From NCBI RefSeq assembly GCF_020567425.1, contig NZ_JAJCVJ010000003.1:532034-596033 (forward strand): a stretch of 64,000 nt of DNA, written 5' to 3'. The notes under the pieces were generated by a model. That model was given only the letters and a program-made list of their open reading frames with translations, ran no database searches and had not been told where the DNA came from. Within the stretch, counting starts at the first letter, position 1. Each line of letters begins with the position of its first letter. This DNA is from Salinirubrum litoreum (GTDB taxonomy: Archaea; Halobacteriota; Halobacteria; Halobacteriales; Haloferacaceae). Positions 52,209 through 61,606 of the stretch are shown here, piece after piece. A program made the position numbers and the translations under genes.

Positions 52209-52615
52209 CCGCACCCGACTCCCGACCGCCTCCGGGTTACAAATCGCATCGACTCATAAATTGAATACCGCGATACAATCTCTCCTGTCAGGTGTCTCTG
52301 TCGACCCACCACCAGAGCTTTCTGTGGGGCGATTCCGTGTGCAGTCGAAGCGTAGATGACTCGCCGTTCTGTCGGCCGATCGGTGTTCGATCCGCGCTCG
52401 CCGCCCGCCGCGAGCAGGGTTCGATAGCGACAGCGCCCGCTATCGCTCGGCTCCCCAAGAGCCGAACTCCCCAAATCGAACACACAGATGCAGACACCAC
52501 CCGAGCCACCGGTACTTCGCCGGGGCTCACTCGATACCGTCTCGCTCGCTCACCAGTCGCATCGCTCGGGCCGCCCTCGACTCGCCCGTCGCGTCCGAAC
52601 GCGAGGTGCCGCGCC
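52209..52615. other. Intergenic region upstream of the first MFS transporter
   Basis: No gene is seen; the in-frame upstream extension of the transporter is Ser/Arg/Pro-rich and not membrane-like. An AT-rich stretch at about 52235-52285 (CATAAATTGAATACCGCGAT) may hold a promoter. An 8-base inverted repeat, CGATAGCG/CGCTATCG with an 8-base loop, lies at 52422-52445. Confidence 0.35.
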
Positions 52616-53968
52616 GTGATCGGACGCGAATCGCTCTCCCTGCTGTCGCGGAATCACGACTTCAGGCGGTTCGTCGCCGGCCAGTTCGTGACGAACGCCG
52701 GAGACAGTCTCTACACAGTCGCCGTCCTGTGGCTCGTCTACGAACTCAGCGGCTCGACCACTCTCACGGGGATCACGAGCGCGATTCTCTTGCTCCCGTG
52801 GCTCCTCCAGATACTCGCCGGGCCGGTCGTGGACCGACTCCCGCTCAGATCGCTCCTCGTCGGGTCCCAACTCGTGCAGGGTGTCGTCGTCCTCGTCCTC
52901 CCGCTGGCGGCCGTCACGGGCCAGACGAGTGTCGGCGTCGTCTTCGCGGTCGTCCCGGTGTTGACCCTGGCGACGCTCGTGATGGCCCCGATGCAGGCGA
53001 CGCTCGTCCCACGACTCGTGGCCGACGGTCGGCTCTCGCGGGCCAACGCGGTGCTCGCCACCGTCACGCTCGGCCTCGACATGGTGTTCGACGCGCTCGG
53101 CGGGGCGGTCGTCGCTCTCTTCGGGACGACGACGCTGTTCCTCGTCGATGCCGGTACCTTCGGACTCGCCGGCCTGTTGTTCGCCCGGATCGGCATCCCA
53201 CCCGCCGACAGTGACCGCTCCGAGGCGACGAGCGACGCCGCTCCCGGCACAGCGACCGACACCTCCACTGTCGCGGACGCCGAAACTCGAACCGAGAGGT
53301 CTCTCGTCTCGGTTCTCGACTCCTACCGCGCCGACCTCCGCGTTGGTATCGACGCACTCCGGGGGAGCGTCTTCGTCGAACTCGTGGGGCTGACCGCGCT
53401 GGCGAACCTGGCGACCGGCGTGACACTCGCGGTGTTGCCGGCCGTCGGCGCGTCGCTCGGTGGCCCGCTGTTCTACGGACTCCTCCTCGGCGCACTCGGC
53501 GTCGGTCGGCTCGTCGGGTCGGTCCTCGCACCGCGTCTCGAGGCGGTGCCCTACGGCCGGGTCGCTCTCGTCGGCAACCTCCTGACTGCGGTGAGTTGGC
53601 TCGCGGCCGTCGTCGCACCCTCGCCGACGCTGACGGTCCTCCTGTTCGGTCTCGCGTGGGTGCCACCCGGGGTAAACGGCGTGCTCACCGCGACGCTGAA
53701 CCAGACCGTCTTCCCGAGTGACCTGCTCGCTCGTGTCTCGTCGGTGAAGGGCACTGCCTCCGGAGCGACGCTCCCACTCGGTTCGCTGGTCGGTGGGGTC
53801 GTCGCGGAGACGCTCGGCACCACGACGACGATGGCACTCGCGGCGGGCGGCTTCGGTCTCGCGGGTGTCGCCGTCCTGCTCCGCGTTCGACTCCGGCGAC
53901 TTCCGTCTGTCGCCGAGGCTGACGCGGCGGCGTTCGAAGTGACGCTCCCGCCGTCTCCCGAGGAGTAG
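52616..53968 (+). CDS. MFS transporter (macrolide-efflux/MefA-like)
   Basis: This 450-residue protein has 12 transmembrane helices and the MFS-type N-terminal motif FRRFVAGQFVTNAGDSLYTV. An acidic, disordered loop in the middle (about 190-225, rich in Asp, Thr, Ala) separates the halves. The Mef/Ent-like family exports macrolides, siderophores or other small molecules. The GTG start gives VIGRESLSLLSRNHDFRRFV, a normal cytoplasmic entry; any earlier start adds more than 100 non-membrane residues. The substrate is unknown. Confidence 0.85.
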   Translation: MIGRESLSLLSRNHDFRRFVAGQFVTNAGDSLYTVAVLWLVYELSGSTTLTGITSAILLLPWLLQILAGPVVDRLPLRSLLVGSQLVQGVVVLVLPLAAVTGQTSVGVVFAVVPVLTLATLVMAPMQATLVPRLVADGRLSRANAVLATVTLGLDMVFDALGGAVVALFGTTTLFLVDAGTFGLAGLLFARIGIPPADSDRSEATSDAAPGTATDTSTVADAETRTERSLVSVLDSYRADLRVGIDALRGSVFVELVGLTALANLATGVTLAVLPAVGASLGGPLFYGLLLGALGVGRLVGSVLAPRLEAVPYGRVALVGNLLTAVSWLAAVVAPSPTLTVLLFGLAWVPPGVNGVLTATLNQTVFPSDLLARVSSVKGTASGATLPLGSLVGGVVAETLGTTTTMALAAGGFGLAGVAVLLRVRLRRLPSVAEADAAAFEVTLPPSPEE

Positions 53969-54023
53969 CCGCCCACCTCTCGGAACCGACATATCTTTGG
54001 GACGTGCTGGCACAGTCGAAGCC

Positions 54024-55397
54024 GTGACCGAACGCTGGCTCTACTCGTGGGCGCTCGGCGCGGTGGCCTTCGGCGGTGCCTCGCTGCTCGTCCCGCTGTA
54101 CGTCGTCCAGTTGGGCGGAACCGCGGTCGACCTCGGCGTGCTGGCAGCGACGGCCGCGCTGGTCGCCGCCCCCGGTGCCATCGTCTTCGGCCGACTGGGG
54201 AACCGCGTCGACCAACGACGACCGCTCGTCCTCGGGACGCTCGCCGTCGTCGCGGGCGTTCTCGCCGCGATCCCGCTTGTCGACAGCGTGACGGCCGTCA
54301 TCGTCGCCAACGCCGTCCTCTGGCTGACGGTCTCCTCTATCCCGCCGGTGTTGACGATGCTCGTCGTCGACGACGCGCCCGAGTCGGCGTGGACCGAACG
54401 CATCGGGCGGCTGAACAAGTATCAGGGGTACGGCTGGGCCGGCGGTCTCGTCCTCGGGACGGTCTGGCCGTTCCTCGGGAGTCGCCTCCTCGCGCCGGGC
54501 GCGGTCACGCCCGCACTGTTCTGGGTACTCGCGGGCTGTGCCGGCGTCGGCGTCCTCGGTGCGGTCGGGAGTCTCCCGCGACCCGACCCGACCCAGCACG
54601 TGACGAGCGAGCGCCGCATCCGGAAGATCGCTCGCACGCTGTCGAACTCCCGGCGCGGGGTGAAGGGCGCGACGTTCGCGTTCTCGCCGAACCGCCTCTA
54701 CTGGACGACCCGGACCATCCACCCCCGGCGACTGCTGGCGCGACTCGACCGCGCACTCGCGCTGTATCTGTTCGCGGCGGTCTGTTTCTTCACCGGCTTC
54801 GCCGCCTTCTGGGCACCCCTCCCGCTCTTCTTCACCGGGATCGAGTTCGACTCGGGTCAGATCTTCGCGCTGTATCTCGCGTCCAGTGTCGCGTCGGCGG
54901 TGCTGTACGAGGGTGCCGGACGACTCGCGAGCAGGATCGACGTGCGACTGCTCCAGTCCGGCGCGCTCGCCGTGCGCGGTCTGCTGTTTCCGGCAGTCGC
55001 ACTCGTCGGCGGTATCGGTGTGGTGACGGTCGAGTTGGGTGTCGCGGGCGTCGGCCTCGCGGCCATCGGCGCGACGTGGGCGATCATCGCGGTCGTCGGG
55101 ACCGCGATCGTCACGCGCCTCGCGCCACCGAGCGTTCGCGGTGAGGTGCTGGGCGTCCACACCGCGCTGGGGGCGGTCGCCGGCGGCGTCGGGGGCATCC
55201 TCGGTGGCTGGGCCGCGACGTTCGGGTACACGGTCGCGTTCGGCGTGGCCGGCGGACTCGTGCTGGTCGGTGCCGGTCTCGTCTTCGCGCTCCGGTTCGT
55301 CGGCGAGACACCCCCGCGACCGGTCGCCGAGGGCGATCCAGTGACGAGTCGTGTCGAGTCCGCCGAGACGGCGGTGCCGAGTGGCGGGCAGGACTGA
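54024..55397 (+). CDS. MFS transporter
   Basis: This 457-residue protein has 12 helices. MFS signature A is present between TM2 and TM3 (FGRLGNRVDQRRPLVLGTL). A long basic cytoplasmic loop between halves carries SERRIRKIARTLSNSRRG. The GTG is preferred because ACATATCTTT lies about 26-35 bases before it, fitting a leaderless transcript. It is not obviously homologous to the preceding MFS gene beyond the superfamily. The substrate is unknown; efflux is plausible. Confidence 0.85.
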   Translation: MTERWLYSWALGAVAFGGASLLVPLYVVQLGGTAVDLGVLAATAALVAAPGAIVFGRLGNRVDQRRPLVLGTLAVVAGVLAAIPLVDSVTAVIVANAVLWLTVSSIPPVLTMLVVDDAPESAWTERIGRLNKYQGYGWAGGLVLGTVWPFLGSRLLAPGAVTPALFWVLAGCAGVGVLGAVGSLPRPDPTQHVTSERRIRKIARTLSNSRRGVKGATFAFSPNRLYWTTRTIHPRRLLARLDRALALYLFAAVCFFTGFAAFWAPLPLFFTGIEFDSGQIFALYLASSVASAVLYEGAGRLASRIDVRLLQSGALAVRGLLFPAVALVGGIGVVTVELGVAGVGLAAIGATWAIIAVVGTAIVTRLAPPSVRGEVLGVHTALGAVAGGVGGILGGWAATFGYTVAFGVAGGLVLVGAGLVFALRFVGETPPRPVAEGDPVTSRVESAETAVPSGGQD

Positions 55398-55544
55398 GTC
55401 GCAGTCTGGCCCCCCGACCGGACGAGTTCCTCCCACGTCGTTGCGAGGTACGTCCCGGTGACTCTCCAGATGCGCTCCGGTAACTGACACGTCAATATGG
55501 TTTCAAGCCGACGGGGGCCGTCCGTCACCGGCGGTGACTCACTC

Positions 55545-56321
55545 GTGACACTACTCGACGGACAGACGGCGGTCGTCACCGGCGGCAGTTCCGGTATCGG
55601 TCGCGGTATCGCGCGTTCCTTCGCCGACCACGGTGCGGCGGCGGTGGTCGTCGCCGACGTCCGGGAAGCGCCGAAAGAGGAGGGCGACCCGACACACGAA
55701 CTGATCGAGTCCGAGACCGACACTGCGGCGGTCTTCAGTCACTGCGACGTGACGAAGCGAGAGGACCTCGAAGCCGCCGTCGACGCCTGCGAGGAGTTCG
55801 GCGGCATCGACGTGCTGGTCAACAACGCCGGCATCTGGCACGCCGAGGACTTCTTCGACGTGACCGAATCGGAGTTCCGGGAGATGCTCGACATCAACCT
55901 CACGGGCGCGTACGTCGGGTCACAGGTCGCGGGCGAGCGTCTCGTCGAGAACGGCGGCGGTGCCATCGTCAACATCTCCAGCATCGCGGGCCTGTTCGGC
56001 AACGGCGACTGGCCGACCTACTCCGCCTCGAAGGGCGGACTCACGACGCTCACCTACTCGCTGGCGCACAAACTCGGCCCCCACGGTGTGCGCGTCAACG
56101 CGGTCCACCCCGGCGGCATCCAGACGATGATCGGCGGGCAACCCGACGACCCGGAGGCGGCACAGGAGCAGGCCGAGCAGTTCACGCAGATGGTCCCGCT
56201 CGGCAGGTACGGCCAGCCGTCGGACGTGGCCGGCGCGGTGACCTTCCTCGCCAGCGACCTCGCGAGCTACGTCACCGGCGAGTCGCTGGTCGTCGACGGC
56301 GGCTGGACGAGTTGGCGGTGA
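55545..56321 (+). CDS. Short-chain dehydrogenase/reductase (SDR)
   Basis: This 258-residue classical SDR has TGGSSGIGRGIARSFADHG (cofactor binding), VNNAGIWHAEDF and the catalytic Ser in VNISSIAG. The YxxxK motif reads YSASK, with Tyr and Lys intact. The acidic residue after the second strand (VVVADVRE) favours NAD(H). The GTG start places MTLLDGQTAVVTG at the N-terminus, as in relatives; an in-frame ATG at 55497 would add 16 polar residues. The substrate is unknown (sugar, steroid-like or acyl alcohol). Confidence 0.9.
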   Translation: MTLLDGQTAVVTGGSSGIGRGIARSFADHGAAAVVVADVREAPKEEGDPTHELIESETDTAAVFSHCDVTKREDLEAAVDACEEFGGIDVLVNNAGIWHAEDFFDVTESEFREMLDINLTGAYVGSQVAGERLVENGGGAIVNISSIAGLFGNGDWPTYSASKGGLTTLTYSLAHKLGPHGVRVNAVHPGGIQTMIGGQPDDPEAAQEQAEQFTQMVPLGRYGQPSDVAGAVTFLASDLASYVTGESLVVDGGWTSWR

Positions 56322-56419
56322 GGCGTCGGCTGTGACGAGCGCCGCGAATGTGGGCGAGTCGGAGAGTGGCGAATCGGCAGGCGGCGAGTCGACGACCGGC
56401 GACCTCGGCGCACCGAGAC

Positions 56420-57208
56420 TCACACCTGATCGACGGTGAGGGGGTCGGCGTCGGCCCAGTAGCGATCGAACAGGTCGTCGGCCCACGTTCGCACCGCCGG
56501 ACTCGCCACGTCCAGTGAGGCGCGGAGGATACCGGCGTCGTCGCGCAAGAAGAGGTGGACCACGTCGTCGGCGACCGTGGCCGCGACCGGGATCGGGTCG
56601 TCGACGACCCGCATCTCGGCTCCCTGTGCACCGAGGAGGTCCCGCAGACGGCCGCGCAACTGCGAGTCGTCCGCGAGGGCGTCGACCGCCGCCGCCGAGA
56701 CGACGCCCTCGAAGGTCTGCTCGCCGGCGGCCGTCCGGTCGGCGATCACGTCGAGACTCTGTTCGTTCAGCGCGTAGGAGACCACACGGACTCGCTCGGC
56801 GTCCGAGAGCAGGTCGACCGCCCGCTGGACCGGCGCGTTCGGTCGGACCCGACTCGGTGTCGTGATCGTCGCGTCGGTGAGATGCCGCAGGTCGAAGGTG
56901 ATCGCGTCGCCGGGAAGCCACTCGACCACCGGGCGGAGGTCGGTGTCCGCGGCCAACACGTCCAGCAGGTCGTCGAAGCCCCGAGAGACCAGCCGTCCCG
57001 TGACGGTCGCCCGGTAGTCGCTCCCGTCCCGTTCGACCCACGACCGCTCCTCGAAATCGGAGAGGATGCGCCCGAGCGTCGGCTGTGAGGCACCGGTCGC
57101 CTCGACGAGTTCTCTCCGCGTGTGTGCGGACTCGGCGAGGAGTCTGAGCGTCTCGACGCGGTTCGGCGAGAGCGCGAGGAACTCGATCTCTTCGAGGGCC
57201 GACTCCAT
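56420..57208 (-). CDS. Winged-helix transcriptional regulator with C-terminal sensor domain
   Basis: This 262-residue protein begins MESALEEIEFLALSPNRVET. The winged HTH spans about residues 10-75 (AHTRRELVEATGASQPTLGR, then ILSDFEERSWVERDG). The C-terminal part (residues 110-255) is the alpha/beta sensor domain of the DUF1724-like haloarchaeal regulators and parallels the regulator at 11073-11840. The ATG 14 codons inside the longest frame is chosen because the upstream stretch is Arg-rich. Its ligand and targets are unknown. It is divergent from the EamA transporter, a possible target. Confidence 0.85.
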   Translation of the reverse strand: MESALEEIEFLALSPNRVETLRLLAESAHTRRELVEATGASQPTLGRILSDFEERSWVERDGSDYRATVTGRLVSRGFDDLLDVLAADTDLRPVVEWLPGDAITFDLRHLTDATITTPSRVRPNAPVQRAVDLLSDAERVRVVSYALNEQSLDVIADRTAAGEQTFEGVVSAAAVDALADDSQLRGRLRDLLGAQGAEMRVVDDPIPVAATVADDVVHLFLRDDAGILRASLDVASPAVRTWADDLFDRYWADADPLTVDQV

Positions 57209-57495
57209 ACCCCTCCTGCGCCTGCCTGCCTCATACCGCTTTCGAGCCACGGAGCGACACTCGGTCGCTCCCCAATCGGGCTCCCTCCGGACTCTGATCG
57301 ATCCCTCTCGTTCGTCCCTCTCTGCTCCGCGTTGCCACCCTGTGCTGTCGTGTCACCCGCCTCGCTGTCGAGCCGTCACTTTCACGGCGCGAACGACGTT
57401 CACGGCGTGTAACTGCGACCGGCACCCGGCGTGGTTTCTCTCCGCGAAAGAGTTTCTGAGGTGAGCTAAGCCCGTCAAGCCACTCTCTGGATGTA

Positions 57496-57549
57496 ATGCG
57501 TCCACGCTCACTCGATCGGTTCGTCTCGTCGGGAGGTCGCGCCCGGTGA
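57496..57549 (+). other. Candidate 17-codon leader ORF before the EamA transporter
   Basis: The ATG stands about 26-32 bases after AGCTAAG (57464), the spacing of a leaderless start. The frame encodes a basic 17-residue peptide (MRPRSLDRFVSSGGRAR) whose TGA overlaps the GTG of the EamA gene (GTGA). It may couple translation of the transporter, or be chance. Confidence 0.25.
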
Positions 57550-58514
57550 CGGCGACCCGTCGTCGTCTCGGCCTGTTCGTCGCGGCCAGCGTCCTCCTCG
57601 GGGGGACCTTCGTCGCCGCGAAGGCCGGCCTCGCGTACTTCCCGCCGCTGTTGTTCGTCGCGCTCCGGTTCGACGTCGCGGCGGCGGTCCTGCTCGGCTA
57701 CGTCGTCCTCACGACCGCCCGGAGCGACCTGCTGCCCCGGACGACCGGCGACGTCCTCGCTATCCTCTCGACGGGCGTCCTCGTCATCGGACTCACGAAC
57801 GCACTGTTGTTCGTCGGCCAGCAGTACGTCTCCAGCGGCGTGGCGGCGATCATCTTCAGTCTCAACCCGATCCTGACGCCCGTCTTCGCCATGCTGTTCC
57901 TCTCGAACGAACGGCTCTCCGGGCGCGGCGCGGTCGGGATGGTCGTCGGCCTCCTGGGTGTCGCACTCGTCGTCGGCCTCGACCCGGCGAACCTGCTCGG
58001 CGGCGACGCGCTCTGGAAGGGCGTCGTCTTCGCCGGCGCCGTCACGGGTGCGCTGGGGACCGTGCTCATCCGGGCGGCCGACACGACCCTCGACAGCACC
58101 GTGCGCACCGCGTGGGCGCTCCCGGTGAGCGCGCTGGTGACACACGGCCTGAGCGCCGTGGCCGGCGAGTCTGCCGCCGCGATCACGTGGGCTCCCAGCG
58201 CGATCGTCTCGCTCGTCTACGTCGGCGTCTTCGCGGGCGCGCTCGCGTACATCGCCTACTTCGGCCTCCTCGACGCGGTCGGCCCCATCCACGGGAACCT
58301 CGTGTTCTACGCGGTTCCCGTCGTGGCGACGGTCGGCGGCGCGGCACTGCTCGGTGAGTCGGTCTCCTCGTCGACGGCTCTCGGGTTCCTGGTGATCTTC
58401 GCGGGCTTCGCGGTGCTAGCGAGCGAACCGATCACCGCCGAACTCGCCCCCCGTCTCCGCCGTCTCGCCGTCCTGTTCGGCTGGCACGACGAGACCGAAC
58501 GCAGTCCGATCTGA
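57546..58514 (+). CDS. EamA/DMT-family transporter
   Basis: This 322-residue protein has ten transmembrane helices arranged as two EamA repeats (first GLFVAASVLLGGTFVAAKAG, second beginning near DALWKGVVFAGAVTGALG). This is typical of drug/metabolite transporters exporting amino acids, nucleosides or metabolites. Each repeat ends with the usual LGESVSSSTALGFLVIFAGF-type or NERLSGRGAVGMVVGLLGV segment. The GTG start is the first in frame and overlaps a short upstream ORF. It is divergent from an HTH regulator across about 290 bases. Confidence 0.9.
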   Translation: MTATRRRLGLFVAASVLLGGTFVAAKAGLAYFPPLLFVALRFDVAAAVLLGYVVLTTARSDLLPRTTGDVLAILSTGVLVIGLTNALLFVGQQYVSSGVAAIIFSLNPILTPVFAMLFLSNERLSGRGAVGMVVGLLGVALVVGLDPANLLGGDALWKGVVFAGAVTGALGTVLIRAADTTLDSTVRTAWALPVSALVTHGLSAVAGESAAAITWAPSAIVSLVYVGVFAGALAYIAYFGLLDAVGPIHGNLVFYAVPVVATVGGAALLGESVSSSTALGFLVIFAGFAVLASEPITAELAPRLRRLAVLFGWHDETERSPI

Positions 58515-58548
58515 GCGGGCGCACCGCGGCCGACGAGGGGGGCGCGTC

Positions 58549-58995
58549 TCACTCGCCGTCGGCCAGTGTGTCGAGCAGGTGCTCCCGTAGCATCGTCCGG
58601 TGACAGCGTTTCGCGTCGGTGTTCTCGAAACAGACGAGCGCGAGCGACTCGCCCGCTCGCAGTCTGTCGCGGAGGTCTGCGACCCCGTCCCGCGCCGACG
58701 AGTCGGTCTGCAGGTGGCGGCGGTAGCGTTCTCCGAAGTCGACCGCGTCCCACGCCGCGTTGTGTGCCTCCTCGGCGCAGAGTCCCCGCATCGCGAACGC
58801 CTCCTGTTGCTCCTCGAAGTCGTCCAGCAGCGCGTCCGGCGGCGCGACTTCCGGGTAGTTCTCGTCGACGGCCGCGTGGAACCACCCGGTCGGCCGGCGG
58901 ACGACGCCCACGAGCGTCGTCCCCTCGGGGAGGGCCGCGAGATCGTGCTGGAGTGCGGCGACGTACGTGTCGTGCAGACGCGGTCCCGGTGGCAT
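58549..58995 (-). CDS. DUF488-family protein
   Basis: This 148-residue protein ends with the DUF488 hallmark ALVCFENTDAKRCHRTMLREHL (a Cys-Phe-Glu ... Cys-His-Arg cluster). Upstream are WFHAAVDENYPEVAPPDALLDDF and DFGERYRRHLQ. The conserved C-x-E ... C-H-R residues suggest a metal or nucleic-acid binding role; the function of the family is not established. It converges on the EamA transporter (34 bases between stops). Confidence 0.85.
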   Translation of the reverse strand: MPPGPRLHDTYVAALQHDLAALPEGTTLVGVVRRPTGWFHAAVDENYPEVAPPDALLDDFEEQQEAFAMRGLCAEEAHNAAWDAVDFGERYRRHLQTDSSARDGVADLRDRLRAGESLALVCFENTDAKRCHRTMLREHLLDTLADGE

Positions 58996-59087
58996 CGGTC
59001 TGAGCCTCGTCCGTCTCCCTTCGCGGTAATCGGGCCTAACGGTTGTGGTCGGCGTCGTCGCTCGGCGTCCGGAGTCCGTCGCACCGT

Positions 59088-59097
59088 CGAAAAAAGG
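59088..59097 (-). terminator. T-tract terminator after the large surface protein
   Basis: On the minus strand CCTTTTTTCG lies about 28 bases after the stop codon of the cohesin/CARDB/DUF7282 gene. It is a likely intrinsic archaeal terminator. Confidence 0.5.
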
Positions 59098-59123
59098 TCG
59101 CAGCCGCGTCTGCGGTCGTCGAG

Positions 59124-61517
59124 CTACTCCTCGCTGTCCTCGCCGTCGGGCAGTTCCACGGTCAGCGTGTGGGTCCCGGAGTCGAAGGTACCCGAGTCGC
59201 TCGCGACGAGCGTCTGGGTGGCCTCGCGGTCGAAGCCGGGACCGGGCTTCTCGTAGAGCGCCAGCGAGAGCGTCACGTCCTCACAGGACTCGTTCACGGT
59301 GAACGTGATCGACGCGGTGTCGCCGTCCTGGTTGATGTGGCCGTACTCCACGCACTGTCGGAGTTCCGCACTCGGCCAGGCCGTGTCCTTCGAGGTGATG
59401 CCCTCGTCGCTGTTGCCGTGGGCGTAGCGGAACAGTCGGTCCTCGTCGTCGTCGGCGTAGAAGCCGTTGTCGACGTTCGGACCGAGTTCCTCGTACGGCT
59501 CGCCGCCGATGAAGTCGAGTTGGTAGAACACCGTCTCGGGCTCCTCGTCCGCCTCGACGGTGATCTGTGCGGTGTCGATCACCGCACTGCCGTCCTCGGT
59601 GTACGGCCCGTCGACCTCGCCGCCGGTCGCCACGAAGCCGTACTGCTCGTCGCCGTCGGTGTCGAGGTGCGGCATCGCCACGAGTTCCTCGTCGGCCGGG
59701 AGACGGTCGACGTTGAAGCTCGCACCGGGCACGTCGTACAGCGTCACCTCGACGTCCTCGTGCGTGCCGGGCGCGAGGTAGTCGGAGACGCCGATCACAC
59801 TGCCGATCACGTTCCCGTCGAACAGGCTACTGTTGTGGATCGCCACGAAGCCACCCTCGGACATCGTGACCGAGTCCACGACGACGGTCGTCCCGTCGCT
59901 CGTCTGGTCCGCGAAGGTCACGTCTGCGGTCGGCGGCTCCGGTGCCGGGTCGTCCTCGTCGACCTCGATGGTCGCGGTCGCGTTGTCGTCGTCGGTGAAG
60001 ACGCCGTGCTGGTACTCGCCGTCCAGCCCGCTCGTGTCGAGGTCCTCGAAGGTGACCGTCGTCGTCTCGCCGGGCTCGAGACTGAGTTCCTGACTGGTCA
60101 GTGCCTCGTCCTCGCTCAGCGTGCCGTCCTGGTTCAGATCGAGTCTGAACTCGACCGTCTGCGTGCCGGCTTGTTCGCCGGTGTTGGTCACGTCCGCCGA
60201 CACGTCGATCAGATCGCCTTCGTCGACCGACTCGGGCGCGTCGAGATTGGAGACGTCGAAGTTCGCCGGCTCCTGCTCGACCGTGATCTCGGCGGTGTCG
60301 ATCACCGCACCGCCGTCTGCGGTGTAGGGACCGTCCGCCTCGCCGCCGCTGGCGACGAAGTCGTAGGTCTCGTTACCGTTCGTGTCGAGGTGCGGCATCG
60401 CCACGAGCGTCTCGTTGGCGGGCAGGCTGTCGACGTTGAAGTTCGCACCGGGGACGTCGTACAGCGTCACTTCCACGTCCTCGTGCGTGCCGGGTGCGAG
60501 GTAGTCGGAGACGCCGATGACGCTCCCGATGACGTTCCCGTCGAACAGGCTGCTGTTGTGGATGGCGACGAAGCCGCCGTCGGACATCGTCACCGAGTCG
60601 ACGACGACGGTCGTCCCGTCGGTCGTCTGGTTCTCGAAGGTCACGTCCGCCGTCGGTGCCGGCTCCTCGACCGCGATGGTCGCGGTGGCGCTGTCGTCGT
60701 CGGTGAAGACGCCGTGTGCGTACTCACCGGACAGGCCGGTCGTGTCGAGGTCGGCGAAGGTGACGGTCGTCGTCTCGCCGGGATCGAGACTGACTTCCTG
60801 GCTGGTCAGTGTCTCGTCCTCGGCGAGCGTACCGTCTTGGTTCAGGTCGAGTCTGAACTCGACCGTCTGCGTGCCGGCCTGTTCGCCGGTGTTGGTCACG
60901 TCCGCCGACACGTCGATCGCGTCGCCGGCAGTCGCCGTCGCCGGTGCGTCGAGGTTCGAGACGTCGAAGCTCGCCGGGGCCGGCGGCTCGTCGCCGGTGC
61001 CGACCGTCAGCGTCCCGTCGGTCGCCTGCGGGACCGCGTAGTTGACCCCCTCTTCGGTGCCGAGGGCGTTCACGTCGACGGTCAGGTCGGTCGTCCCGTC
61101 CGCGAGGCCGTCGACGGTCACGGTCAGAATCGTGACGCTCCCGGTGTCGGCCGTGTCCGCCAGCGCGGCGCGGGCCGTGACCGAGGAGCCGGTCTCGACG
61201 GGTGTCTCTGTCAGGCCGGGATCGCCGCCGAACTCGACGTCGGTGATGCTCGCCACCGACGAGTCGGTGAGACCGACGGTGATGTTGTACGCGCCGACGC
61301 CGCCGTTCGCGTCGGCGACGACCACGTCGAAGGTCGTCGTGTCGCCGACGTCGACCGACCCGCTACCGGGCTGGACGACGACGGGAGTCGTCGGCCCCGC
61401 CTGCTGTGCGGGATCGTCGAAGACCGCCGCCGGCACGGCCGCGACGCCGCCGCCGAAGACGACGAGCACCGCCACCGTGACGGTGAGCAGTTTGTGGTTC
61501 GTGAGTGTCTGTATCAT
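59124..61517 (-). CDS. Secreted modular protein: cohesin-like, CARDB and DUF7282 repeats
   Basis: This 797-residue protein has an N-terminal signal (LLTVTVAVLVVFGGGVAAVP). A cohesin-like domain (about 45-175) contains SVDVGDTTTFDVVVADANGG. Two copies follow of a 241-residue unit, each with a CARDB-type adhesion domain (ASFDVSNLDAPATATAGDAI) and a DUF7282 domain (HNSSLFDGNVIGSVIGVSDY, then LAPGTHEDVEVTLYD). A C-terminal beta domain (about 650-797) contains FRYAHGNSDEGITS. The two units are nearly identical, so they arose by recent in-gene duplication. No dockerin or membrane anchor is seen at the C-terminus; retention may depend on partners. CARDB domains mediate cell adhesion in archaea and bacteria. 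Confidence 0.82.
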   Translation of the reverse strand: MIQTLTNHKLLTVTVAVLVVFGGGVAAVPAAVFDDPAQQAGPTTPVVVQPGSGSVDVGDTTTFDVVVADANGGVGAYNITVGLTDSSVASITDVEFGGDPGLTETPVETGSSVTARAALADTADTGSVTILTVTVDGLADGTTDLTVDVNALGTEEGVNYAVPQATDGTLTVGTGDEPPAPASFDVSNLDAPATATAGDAIDVSADVTNTGEQAGTQTVEFRLDLNQDGTLAEDETLTSQEVSLDPGETTTVTFADLDTTGLSGEYAHGVFTDDDSATATIAVEEPAPTADVTFENQTTDGTTVVVDSVTMSDGGFVAIHNSSLFDGNVIGSVIGVSDYLAPGTHEDVEVTLYDVPGANFNVDSLPANETLVAMPHLDTNGNETYDFVASGGEADGPYTADGGAVIDTAEITVEQEPANFDVSNLDAPESVDEGDLIDVSADVTNTGEQAGTQTVEFRLDLNQDGTLSEDEALTSQELSLEPGETTTVTFEDLDTSGLDGEYQHGVFTDDDNATATIEVDEDDPAPEPPTADVTFADQTSDGTTVVVDSVTMSEGGFVAIHNSSLFDGNVIGSVIGVSDYLAPGTHEDVEVTLYDVPGASFNVDRLPADEELVAMPHLDTDGDEQYGFVATGGEVDGPYTEDGSAVIDTAQITVEADEEPETVFYQLDFIGGEPYEELGPNVDNGFYADDDEDRLFRYAHGNSDEGITSKDTAWPSAELRQCVEYGHINQDGDTASITFTVNESCEDVTLSLALYEKPGPGFDREATQTLVASDSGTFDSGTHTLTVELPDGEDSEE

Positions 61518-61552
61518 CTGTCGTCTCTCCTGTGTGTCACGCTGTGTGTCAT
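61514..61552 (-). other. Candidate 12-codon leader ORF
   Basis: An ATG about 25-30 bases after a TATA-like GATAGGTAAC opens a 12-residue frame (MTHSVTHRRDDR) whose TGA overlaps the ATG of the large surface-protein gene (ATGA). It may be a leaderless coupling ORF or chance. Confidence 0.25.
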
Positions 61553-61606
61553 GTCTTGTTTCGTGTCGCTGACCGACTCGTTACCTATCTGTCGTCGCTC
61601 GGCTAC

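Noticed and set aside
52380..52460. Segment with GTTCGATCC and GGTTCGATAG examined as a possible tRNA
   Set aside because: No acceptor stem, D arm or anticodon stem can be paired at the right distances; only a simple 8-base inverted repeat is present.
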